DNA from: Ailanthus altissimus
Lineage: Eukaryota > Streptophyta > Magnoliopsida > Sapindales > Simaroubaceae
Direction of reading: 5' to 3'
DNA: 64,000 nt
Assembly: GCA_946807835.1 (NCBI GenBank)
Contig: OX327703.1
Span: 5,649,501 to 5,713,500 of the forward strand
Shown: positions 25,077-34,485 of the stretch, one piece after another
Layout of the letters: every line of letters begins with the position of its first letter
How positions within the stretch are numbered: position 1 is the first letter of the stretch
Made by a program: the position numbers and the translations under genes
Notes under the pieces: generated by a model
Told to the model about the DNA's origin: nothing
The model's input: only the letters and a program-made list of their open reading frames with translations
Database searches by the model: none

Positions 25077-26413
25077 AGCTTATTGCTAGTCTCTAGCAAT
25101 TCAAGCGTAAATAGAATATGCAAAACTACCTAAGCATTTCAATCAAAACGTCAGTTCGAGATCACTGTTGCTATCATGGTTTTTTCAATTACAACTTCCA
25201 TAATTTGTGTGTGTGAACTAAGCCATAACCATCTAACCACAAACCACAATAGATATAGCCTTGAGAATTTCTCCAAGTAAAAGCCTCAACTCCATATCCT
25301 CACAGGTGTATGACTGTTTAAAAGGTTGGGACTTCTCTTATGGAGTTGGAAAACAGTTAAGCACTCAAGAAAAAGTCAATTTTAAGGACAGACATATAAA
25401 CTAACATTGATCCAAAGATAGGAAAATTATTTGTTTAAAAATCAATTATTCATATCATACGCCAGCTTTAGAACTTTAATTGGCTTGTGAGAATAATACA
25501 ATTATAACTTGGTGAGAAAACTGTTTTACAAAATATTTGTCTTCTAAAATTGAATGAAGACTTTATTAAACTGAATTGCTTTTTTTTTTTTGGTATTTTT
25601 TCTCTTTTTTTTTTTTTTAGTATTTTGCTTTTTTTTTTTTTGTATTTTTGAAGAATACAAGGAAGCATTACAAAGGTTTCTCACCAAATTATATTATACA
25701 CAAATGCAACCAACTTATCCCTTAATTCAAATAATATCATTTTAAACAAAAATTAACCAATTCAAAGGATCAATGAAGGTTCATAAGCTGTTTTCTCAAC
25801 CTTTCCACTTACTCACAAAATATATGTGAGATTTAGAAAAATATATACTTAAACATAGGAATTCTCTTGGCTATATAAATTGAATCATCCATCTTACCAC
25901 AAAACTTAGCATTGTGCTCAAAAATATTTTGAAAGTCATTCTTTAGTAACCTAGATAGAAATAGTGACTCAACCTAAACAATTCTGAAATCATACTTAGG
26001 CAGAAAAGCAAATTCCTTTATACAAAAATTACCAAAACTACAAGCAGTAAACGACAATGCATGAAATATAAAACAAAACAACAAAAAGTTAGTACTAAAA
26101 CTCCTTACTCTGCCATTCTAATTTGACCTAGAATGCGTCTCAAGAGTTCAAGAATGAACTCTTTACTCTATCATTTTAATCAAATGTCGGACCATAATTG
26201 TTTTTTTTTTTTGCAAAATGCAGCGTATGTCTACTATCCTCCCCCCAAACCAGATGAAACATTGTCCTCAATGTTTAAATAGAAAGAGATAAAGTATAGG
26301 AGACATTACCTGAAACGCCAGTTATTTGAAAGAAACAAACCTGAGAGACACTTAAGCAAATATAAACTAAAATGATGATATTGATAAATAAATAAATAAA
26401 TAAAAAGAAAAAT
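25077..26413 (-). other. Athila 3' untranslated region
   Basis: No ORF of note. It holds three long T-runs at 25580-25645 and one at 26197-26214 (A-runs on the sense strand). On the minus strand at 26237-26270 it has GAGGACAATGTTTCATCTGG followed by a GGTTTGGGGGGAGGA tract, a motif that in Athila-type elements follows the pol gene. Here the two accessory genes lie between integrase and this motif. Confidence 0.7.
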
Positions 26414-27060
26414 TTACAAACAAAGTGTCAGATCCAATTTTCGCTTGTTAAGGTCCACTGACCAATCGATCTGAGTTATTGTTGGGTCAGGTTCGTAGGT
26501 AACTGCCTGTAATTTATTAATCAATTCATCTGCCTCAATAGCAGAAACCAGGATCTGTTGCGCCGAATGTGAAATACAATTATGTTCCACAGCTTGATCA
26601 AGAAAACAAAGTAAGCAATCAAAATAGTTATTAACATTCAACAAATCTATGAGTTTTCAGTGGATATTCAGTTGGGCCCAAGAGACAATTTGAAAAATTT
26701 CTTCCAAGGTACCAAAACCACCTGGTAAAGCAATAAAAGCGTCTGCATTGCAAAGCATTCTAGCTATACGTTCATGCATGGATGAGACTCGTAATTCTTC
26801 CCCTATTGTTTTCCTGGTCAGGTTTCCCACGGCCAAAGCTGTAGGAATAATACCTAAAACTTGACTTCCTCTTAAATGTGCAGCTGTTGACACACACCCA
26901 TTAGCCCAAGGCTACCTCCTCCATAAATCAAATGAATTTTTCTTGCAGCTAATGCTTTTCCTAGATTGTTTGCTGCTTCTATGAACACTTTACTCTCCCT
27001 AGGACTAGATCCACAAAATACACATATATTTCGAAATTGTCGAACTTGGGTTTCCTCTAT
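26414..27060 (-). pseudogene. LOG: LOG cytokinin phosphoribohydrolase gene copy
   Basis: Homologue of LONELY GUY, which releases active free-base cytokinin from cytokinin riboside 5'-monophosphate in the cytosol. The ~215-residue reading starts near EETQVRQFRNICVFCGSSPR, has the nucleotide-binding IYGGGSLGLMG, then VLGIIP, HERIARMLCNADAFIALPGG and the family signature PGGFGTLEE, then WAQLNIH and LLNVNNYFDCLL, and ends with KRKLDLTL-type text. Length and domain order match full plant LOG proteins. Breaks: a one-base frameshift just after GLMGV (about 26893-26905), a TGA at 26657-26659 after WAQLNIH, and ATA at 27058-27060 where the family Met would be. Plant LOG genes have several introns; none is visible here, which points to capture through an mRNA. 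It lies in sense orientation inside the Athila element. Identity is sure; function of this copy is unlikely. Confidence 0.92.
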
Positions 27061-27110
27061 ATCTACACTCACCTTTATCTCAATATATGAAAATGAAGAA
27101 AATGAGGTGC

Positions 27111-27123
27111 TGTATTTATAGAG
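27111..27123 (-). promoter_or_regulatory. Possible TATA box of the LOG copy
   Basis: Minus strand CTCTATAAATACA lies about 50-60 bp before the presumed LOG start codon. The stretch from here to that codon has no ATG. It could be part of a promoter carried with the gene, or chance in AT-rich DNA. Confidence 0.35.
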
Positions 27124-27375
27124 TACCAAATGATAACAATGATTATGGTAACCCAACAGTTTGTCAAAAGAGAGTTAAAAATAAAACACAAAAATTTAAA
27201 CATAATGACCCACATGCATTATTAAACAAAAAGATTTGAATTTAAGACATCTACATGAGTAGCCCTACTATTCATAAAATAAAGTTTGAAATTAAAACAC
27301 ATGTATTTACAAGTAGTTGTGATTGTGGCTCACATCTTCCTTTGGTTTTACGTCCAGTAACGGCTTAAACGCCCT

Positions 27376-27924
27376 CTATGGGTCGGGGATAGGCTTCCCA
27401 TCCAATTTTCTTATAAATTGGCAAACAGGGTCTTTTAGAGTCAGATTCCCGAGACTATACCATTGATGTTCATTTTTGAATTTGTTCCACAAATCAAGAA
27501 GTTCACGTTGCACGAGCCTACAGGGATGCGTCTCAAGAGTCAATAGGATATCATCCAAAGACTCTTTACTCAGTCCATCCTTAATGAACTGAATTTTGTC
27601 TTCTCGATTTCTAGATACGAATCCTAAAGAACGACAACTCCGATTACAATTCCATCGAGCACATTTATGACAGACTTGTAACCTTTTTGTTCGTCGCCTT
27701 TTGGCATAAGAGCTTCTTCCAAGACTAGGCATATGAGAAACAAAATCATTTTCAAACTCACTAGACAACCGAACCTTGGCTTCAATTAACCAACGAAGGT
27801 CCACAGGGATATTACCCAACATCAATAACTTTAGTCTTTCACACCGTGCTTTGTGAATCTTAAGTATAGCATTTTGAGGCAATGAAGGAAAACATTTTTT
27901 AAGGTTAGCAAGAATGCGATCCAT
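27376..27924 (-). CDS. Accessory basic Cys-cluster protein, 182 aa
   Basis: Intact ORF of 182 codons downstream of integrase and upstream of the LOG copy. The start has a good plant context (TCAAAATGG). Residues 1-60 look alpha-helical with many Lys/Arg/Leu. GRSSYAKRRRTKR (69-81) is a strongly basic run that could bind nucleic acid or act as a nuclear signal. It is followed by four cysteines at 85, 88, 93 and 97 (C-X2-C-X4-C-X3-C), then FIKDGLS (113-119) and a tail with LETHPCRLVQRELLDLWNKF. The basic-run-plus-C4 layout recalls the cysteine-rich nucleic-acid-binding proteins of carlaviruses and relatives (Pfam Carla_C4), with shorter spacing in the finger; this is an inference from layout, not a search. 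It is not an Athila envelope-like protein: no signal peptide or membrane segment. Expression would be in sense with the element. Confidence 0.65.
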   Translation of the reverse strand: MDRILANLKKCFPSLPQNAILKIHKARCERLKLLMLGNIPVDLRWLIEAKVRLSSEFENDFVSHMPSLGRSSYAKRRRTKRLQVCHKCARWNCNRSCRSLGFVSRNREDKIQFIKDGLSKESLDDILLTLETHPCRLVQRELLDLWNKFKNEHQWYSLGNLTLKDPVCQFIRKLDGKPIPDP

Positions 27925-28172
27925 TTTGAAAGAAAGAAAAGAGATGAATGCACAGTTTAAGGGACAGTTTTTAGGGTACTGAGAAACCGACTTTAATAGT
28001 CACGGAGTACCGTATCCGCCACTTGACCAGGAAATAAAATCACACTGAAGAAAAAATAAAAAGAAGAAAATAAAGTAAAATAAAATGTGCAAGAAAATAA
28101 AAGCAAAAATAAAAAGTCAAAAGATAAAATATAGACAAAATATAAAATATGGTACAGATAGATTGAACCTGA
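27925..28172 (-). promoter_or_regulatory. ATG-free leader with splice acceptor
   Basis: The 248 nt between the integrase stop and the accessory ORF contain no ATG on the sense strand, although several are expected by chance at this base composition. A long pyrimidine-rich tract ends in TTTTTTCTTCAG at 28046-28045, a good plant 3' splice site 121 nt before the start codon. This suggests the accessory ORF is read from a spliced subgenomic RNA. Confidence 0.5.
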
Positions 28173-29447
28173 TCAATCACGATAGACAGGATCCACAAGA
28201 GGGATCTCGCCTAGGTACATAGAGTCGTCTACCTTTTCCACGTAGTTTTTTAGCCGCTGTCCATTCACTTTGAAAGTCCGTCCATCAGTGGGGTCTTCTA
28301 TTTCAACAGCATCATTAGGAAAAACATGTCTTACCATAAATTGACCAGTCCATTGAGATCTCAACTTTCCAGGGTGTAAATGCAATCGAGAATCATAAAG
28401 ATAGACCCGTTGATTTGGCTCAAAGTGTTTCCTTGAGATCTGTTTATCATGAGCTACTTTCATTTTAGCTTTGTAAATTCTGGAGTTGTCATATGCATCA
28501 TTTCGTAGCTCTTCTATTTCTGCCAATTGTAACTTTTTCTGGAGACCTGCAGCATTCAAATCAAAGTCAAGGGCTTTGACAGCCCAATAAGCTTTATGTT
28601 CTAGCTCAATAGGTAAATGGAAAGCTTTCCCATAAACAAGCCAGTATGGAGACATTCCTAAGATGGTTTTGTATGCAGTACAATATGCCCATAATGCATC
28701 AGAAAGGCGTAGAGACCAATTTTTGCGATTCGGGTTAACCGTCTTTTCCAAAATCTATTTAACCTCTCTATTTGCTAGCTCGGCTTGTCCATTTTTCTGT
28801 GGATGGTATGCAGTGGAGACTTTGTGAAAAACACCATACCTATGCATCAAAGCTTCAAAAGAACGATTACAAAAATGTGTTCCTTGGTCACTAATGATGA
28901 CACGTGGCGTACCGTACCTAGATAACACATTTTCTTTTAAGAATTTTACCACAGTTGTATTATCATTAATATGACAAGCTACAGCCTCCACCCATTTTGA
29001 TACATAGTCAACAGCTAAAAGGATGTAAAGATAGCCAAAAGATAAAGGAAAAGGACCCATAAAATCGATACCCCAATAGTCAAATATCTCGATAACAAGA
29101 ATAGAGTTAAGAGGCATCATATTTCTTTGAGATAAAGCACCTAACTTTTGACATCTTTCACAGGAACGACAAAAATTATTAGTGTCTTTGAACAAAGTGG
29201 GCCAATAAAGACCACACTGTAAAATTTTCACAGCTGTCTTCTTCATAGAAAAATGGCCACCGCAAGCAGCATTATGGCAAAAATTTAAGACACTAGAAAC
29301 TTCACTTTCAGGAATGCAACGTCTCATGATTTGGTCAGGACAGTATTTGAAAAGATATGGATCATCCCAATAAAAATTACGTACCTCAACCAAGAACTTA
29401 CGCTTATTTTGTGCACTCCAGTCAGATGGAAGTTCACCACAAACCAA
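28173..29447 (-). pseudogene. Athila integrase
   Basis: An HHCC zinc-binding region is visible (CHNAACGGHFSMKKTA ... FCRSCERCQ, about 29170-29300), then the catalytic core. DDE residues occur in DYWGIDFMGPF, VIISDQGTHF and HPQKNGQAELANRE. The C-terminal part reads [50 protein letters not shown] and ends LVDPVYRD. There is one in-frame stop after ANREVK (28752-28754) and no frameshift. No chromodomain, as expected for Athila. It is continuous in frame with RT-RNase H upstream. Confidence 0.9.
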
Positions 29448-31415
29448 ATAATTTACGATATGTGCATACCAAGGTATTTGGCTTATAGCAAAAAGATGTT
29501 CATCTGAAAAATCGTCTCAAATGGGTGGCAAATCAGTGGAGTCAGTGAACTCAAGGCGGGATAGATGATCAACAACAATATTTTCAACGCCTTTGTTATC
29601 TTTGATGGTTATATCAAATTCCTGCAAAAGAAAAATCCACCTAATTAAATGGGCTTTAGCATCCTTCTTAAAAAGAAGATACTTAAGGGCTGCGTGGTCA
29701 GTAAAAATAACAATAGGTGAACCAATCAAATAAGAACAAAATTTATCTAAAGCAAAAACAACAGCTAATAGTTCTTTTTCAGTAGTAGTGTAATTCATTT
29801 GAGCATCATTCAAAGTCCTACTAGCATAATAAACAACAAAGGGTTTTCCCTCCCTCCGTTGCCCAAGAACTGCTCCTACAGCATAATTACTTTCATCACA
29901 CATAATTTCAAATGGGAGGTTCCAATCCGGTGATTGCATGATAGGAGCGGTGGTGAGTTTGGCAATGAGTGTTCAGAATGCCTCCTCACACTCTTGTGTC
30001 CATGTAAATTCTGCATCTTTTAGCAAAAGGTTACACAATGGTCTAGATATGGCAGAAAAATTTTGTATAAACCTTCTGTAAAAGCCAGCGTATCCAAGAA
30101 AGGATCGGACATCTTTTATCGTTTTAGGTGTAGATAATTTAGAGATTAATTCAATTTTTGCCTTGTCAACCTCTATCCCTCTTTTAGATACAATGTGCCC
30201 CAAAACGATTCCTGAAGATACCATGAAATGACATTTCTCCCAATTTAGTACAAGTTCTTTTTCTTCACACCTACTCAAAACAGATTTCAAGTTAAGTAGG
30301 CATAAATCAAAAGAATTACCAAAAATAGTCAAATCATCCATAAAGACTTCCATGCATTTTTCAACCATATCAGAGAAGATACTCAACATACAACACTAAA
30401 AAGTAGCTGGTGCATTACATAATCCAAATGGCATTCTACGAAAAGCATAAGTACCAAAAGGGCATGTAAAAGTAGTTTTTTCTTGATCTTCTATAGTTAT
30501 CTCAATCTGTTAATACCCTGAATACCCATCAAGAAAGCAATAAAAAGGATGTCCAGCTACACGTTCTAAAATTTGGTCAATAAAAGGCAATGGAAAATAG
30601 TCTTTCCTAGTGGCTGTGTTTAACTTTCTATAATCAATACACATTCTCCAACCACTTACTACCCTAGTTGGAACAGGTATCCCATTCTTATTTTCAACAA
30701 CAATAACCCCAAATTTCTTAGGAACTACTTGAGTTGGACTTATCCATTGACTATTAGAAATTGGGTAGATTATACCCGCATCTAATAGTTTCAAGACCTC
30801 TTTCTTCACTACTTCTTTCATTGTTGGGTTAAGTCTTATTTGTGGGTCTCTACAAGGTTAGGTACCTTCCTCTAAATGAATTCTATGGGAGCATATCAAT
30901 GGAGAAATACCTTTAATATCAGCTATGGTCCAACCTAGTGTAGACTTATGTTCTTTTCACAATTTTATCAATTTTTCCTCTTGTTCAGCACTAAGTTCAG
31001 AAGAAATGATGATAGGAAAGGTATCACCTAGTCCCAAGAATGCGTGTTTCAAACCTTTGGGCAGTGGAGAAAGCTCAACTTGTGATGTCTCGAGGTTTGA
31101 TGGTTTTGGTCTCTCCCTCTCTCGTGGCAACTCTTCAAAGCATGGCTGCCAAAATCGAGTCCCTTTATCTTGTGAGTCAAAAATACTAAACACATCAGTT
31201 GTTACATCAGGATAATACAATTCTTCAAAATCAAAATTGAGAAGGTTTTTCGAAGAATCATAGCTATGATTTTTATAAGCTTCCTCTGCTACAAGTGTGT
31301 CTATCATATATGAATGATAGCACTCATCTTCTTCTCGTAGTTGTTTGCCAATATTGAAAATGTTCATCTCAAGAGTCATATTCCCAAAGATAATTTCATT
31401 AGACCATTTTTGCAA
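29448..31415 (-). pseudogene. Athila reverse transcriptase and RNase H
   Basis: In one frame, reading leftwards: linker (31415-30957), RT start VLKLLDAGIIYPISNSQW, GWRMCIDYRKLN, then YAFRRMPFGLCNAPATF, and the intact catalytic box EVFMDDLTIFG near 30340. GHIVSKRGIEVDKAKI, VRSFLGYAGFYRRFI and RNase H follow ([52 protein letters not shown]). In-frame stops are at the residues after LEEGT, DGYSGY, APATF, ECEEAF and TDLPPI. There is no frameshift within this part; a one-base shift separates it from protease at about 31376-31415. Confidence 0.9.
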
Positions 31416-32032
31416 TTAATAAGAGCGTTAGCAATGGCTAGAAAAGGTCTTCCCAAAATAAAAGGGATTTTTGACTCCATGTTAACAACAGAATGAGTAG
31501 CTAAAACAAGAAAATCAACAGGGTAGTAAAATTTATCAATTTGCAACAAAACATCTTTTACTATTCCCTGTGGTTTCTTGATTGATCGGTCAGCTAATTG
31601 TAGGACTACAGATGTTGGTTTAATCTCACCAAGTCCCAACTGCAAGTAAATAGAATAAGGCATTAAATTTACACTTGCTCCTAAGTCCAATAAAGCTTAA
31701 CCAAACTCATGTGTTCCAATTTGGCAGGAGATTGTGGGACATCCTAGGTCTTTATACTTGGGTGGTGTCTTTTGTTCAATCACTGCACTTACCTGTTCTG
31801 CCAAAAATGCAATTTTCTTCACATGGTGTTTTCTTTTGATAGTGCATAAATCCTTGATGACTTTGGCATAAGTTGGAACCTGCTTAATCAAATATAATAA
31901 GGGAAGATTAATTTTAACTTGTTTCAAATGTTCTAAAATCTCACCTTGAATTTCTGAGTTTTTTCCAACCGGTCGAAGAGCTTGAGGAAAAGGCACTGGG
32001 ATTGAAAACTTACTTTCGAGTTCTTTTTCCAT
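31376..32032 (-). pseudogene. Athila protease region
   Basis: The aspartic protease active site reads ALLDLGASVNLMPYSIY near 31640-31690 (DLGA, as in the Athila group). It is followed by VVLQLADRSIKKPQGIVKDVL, FYYPVDFLVL, and IPFILGRPFLAIANALINC with the flap and GRPFL box. A stop replaces one residue just before ALLDLGAS (31694-31696). The upstream 111 codons (31697-32032) form the gag-protease linker. Confidence 0.85.
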
Positions 32033-33598
32033 TGTGGCCTCTTTTTCAAGGGGGACGTCTTTACTACTCGTAGATGTGTTAATTTCAAGAGTAGGCTCAC
32101 TTACAATCTTACCACTTCAAGTAGTAATGGCATTGACTTCTTTGAGATTTTCAACATCAGAAGTAGAAGCTTGTGCCATGAATTGTCCTTTCGGATTGGA
32201 TTGAGGTTGAGATGGAAACTTACCTCGCTCTTGTACAGTTAAGGCACTGGTCAACTTTGTAATTTGACTCTTAATTTCTTTATTTTAGTCTACCACCTGT
32301 GCAAGAATTGTTTCAAATTTTTGATTAGTCATACTTTGTGCCTCTATAAATGCTTGTAATGTATCATCTAAAGAACTCCTAGTTGGTCGTGCATTATATT
32401 GAGGTGCAATATAAGACTTGGGTGCTTGTTGTTCTTGTTTCCACTGGCTATTGGCTTATTGGTTAGATTTTCAACTGAAATTTGAGTGGTTTCTCCAGCT
32501 AGGATTATATGTTTCAGAGTAGGGTGAATAAGGCTTCTTGTACATCCCTAGGGCATTACATTATTCCTCATATATCCCTCTCATCTCACTAAACGTGGGG
32601 TAATCCTGAGCTAAGTGTTTCGCTCATTCACAAACAAAACAGACATCGTGTGACTCAACTCTAGCAACTGTGTGGGTGACCCTTCTATCTTTGGTTTTCA
32701 AGGCCTCTAACTCCCTAGTTAAGACCTCTAATTGGGCTTTGAGGTTATCCTCTTTCCTAAGATGGAAAACTCCATTAGGTCGTGACCTATTTGTACTTTC
32801 AGTAATACTAGGTCCAGTCCATGTATGGGCTTTTTCGGCTAAGTCATTAAGGAATTCTATGGCTTCATTGGGATCTTTTTGAAGGAACTCCCCATTACAC
32901 ATCATCTCAACAAATTGGCGCTCTCTAATTGTGAGTTCCTCATAGAAATAACTAACCAAGCGCCAATTTTCATACCCATGGTGAGGGCACAGATTTAGCA
33001 ACTCTTTAAACCTTTCCCATGCTTGATATAAGGTTTCACTGTCTTTTTGGGAGAAGGAAGAAATTTTTCTTTTCAGGCCATTAGTTTTGTGTTGTGGGAA
33101 GTATTTATTGAAAAATGCTTCGGTCATTTCTGCCCAAGTTTCTATAGACCTCGACCTCAAAAAGTATAGCCAACTCTTTGCTTTGTCTTTCAAAGAAAAA
33201 GGAAAAAATTTAAGTCTAACAGTGTCTATGGCTTCAAGTTGGCAATGGAAGGTGGCAATTACCTCTTCAAATTCCCTAACATGTACATAAGGATTTTCAC
33301 TATCTAGACCATGAAAAGTGGAAAGAAGTTGTATCATTCCAGGTTTAAAATCCGAATGTGGTGTGTTAAATGGAAATATAATGCATGATGGTGTGGCTGT
33401 GCGAGTAGGATGCAAGTAATCTTTTATAGTTCTAACGGGGTTTTCTTCATGTTGGTTCATTGTGTTAGAATTACAAGATGAACTAGAAGGTGAATTCTCT
33501 TTACTTACAAATTGTGTGGGTGGTTCTAGTTCTAGTTCTAGTTCTCTCACAAATCTTCCTCGTTTGTCTCTAAGTCGATGCATACATCCTAACAACAA
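32033..33598 (-). pseudogene. Athila gag
   Basis: A 324-codon block (33598-32624) starts at a Met and has the retrotransposon gag core: FHGLDSENPYVHVREFEEV, VRLKFFPFSLKDKAKSWL, WAEMTEAFFNKYFPQHKT, ISSFSQKDSETLYQAWERFK and LNLCPHHGYENWRLVSYFYE. After it come a damaged zinc knuckle (CFVCE, stop, AKHLAQDYP, with the last Cys changed to Tyr) and a Gln/Ser-rich region with several stops down to 32033. The repeated E-L-E-P near the N-terminus comes from a GTTCTAGTTCTAGTTCTA short repeat on the plus strand at 33522-33543. Confidence 0.9.
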
Positions 33599-33674
33599 TA
33601 TATTTTTTTTTAAGGAAAGAAATGCTTAAGGAAAATTAAGAAGTAGAATAAACACAACAAGAAATAGAAATGAG

Positions 33675-34138
33675 TTAGGTAGTAAGACCAACCATGAAAT
33701 ATAAATACAATAACTAAACAAAAGACTCTAAAGTATGGAAAAAAAAAGTACAATAAATAAATAATAAAAAGAAAATACAATAAGTAAATAAATAAAAGGT
33801 TAGGCGGTAGAACCGGCCATTAAAATAAAAAGAAAATACAACATGTTAACTAAAGAAAATAAAGTGCAATAAATACGTAAAAGAAAATAAAAATAAAGTG
33901 CAATAAAAAAAATGCAATAAATAAATAAAGTACAATAAAAATAAAGAAACTAAATTAGGCGGTAGAACCGGCCACAAAATAAAAAGAAAATACAATAAAT
34001 TAACTAAAGAAATAAAGTACAATAAATAGATAAAAGAAAATAAACTAATTAGGCGGTAAAACCAGCCATTAAGATAATATAAAATATAACAAATTAACTA
34101 AAAAAAATAAAACAAATTAGGTGGTAGAACCAACCATG
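33675..34138 (-). repeat. Leader repeats with GC-rich hairpin core
   Basis: Five copies of a core like TTAGGCGGTAGAACCGGCC (plus strand) lie at 33675, 33800, 33955, 34049 and 34117 in A/T-only surroundings. Each core can fold as GGC-GGT / AGA / ACC-GCC with one bulged base. The copy at 34117 has both outer sides changed (GGTGGT...ACCAACC) and still pairs. They sit upstream of gag, where packaging and dimerisation signals lie in retroelement RNAs. Confidence 0.8.
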
Positions 34139-34189
34139 AATAATAAATAAATTACAACAAAGGAAATAAAACAAAGATTTTACTATAGT

Positions 34190-34448
34190 ATCAGTAATTT
34201 ATTGATACTATATAATAGATTCTCTAATACTATGGGGCCAAGGATTCACTAATACGATAATTTTAATGAATCACTGATACTATGGCATAAAAGATTTACT
34301 GATATTATAGTGTTAGAGATTTTTTGATACTATAGCATAAGAGATTCACTAATACCATGGTGTTAATGAATCGTTGATATTATGGCGTAAGAGATTCACT
34401 AATACTATGCTATTAAAGATTCTCTAATACAACAATGTCAATAAATTT
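34190..34448. repeat. 25-bp tandem array
   Basis: About ten units of 25-26 bp with consensus GATTCACTAATACTATGGTGTTAA (shortened; variable third quarter), diverged 10-25 percent. It lies between the Athila leader and the chromovirus relic, and neither explains it. Confidence 0.8.
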
Positions 34449-34485
34449 TAAATTGGAGCAATAGTGACACTATTTCATAAGGTCG

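Larger units (their letters stand above)
23503..34150 (-). mobile_element. Athila-like Ty3/gypsy element with two extra genes
   Basis: Minus-strand order: gag leader with iterated hairpins (34138-33675), gag (33598-), protease, RT, RNase H, integrase (to 28173), an intact 182-codon ORF (27924-27376), a LOG gene copy (27060-26414), the internal polypurine motif near 26250, the terminal PPT at 25065-25076, and the 3' LTR 25064-23503. The gag and pol sequences and an LTR end with CGTGGGATCGACACC are typical of Athila. The element inserted into an older Athila-type LTR (AGTAA at the left border). No 5' LTR or PBS is present to the right of 34150. Gag-pol has one frameshift and about eight stops, mild damage compared with other relics here. 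Confidence 0.85.

Noticed and set aside
25575..25650. Poly-A tail of the captured LOG mRNA
   Set aside because: The A-runs lie ~750 bp past the LOG stop, downstream of the Athila internal polypurine motif, and are interrupted; they cannot be tied to LOG.
26414..27060. LOG as a working host gene
   Set aside because: Frameshift, in-frame TGA and no ATG at the family start, and it lies inside a retrotransposon.
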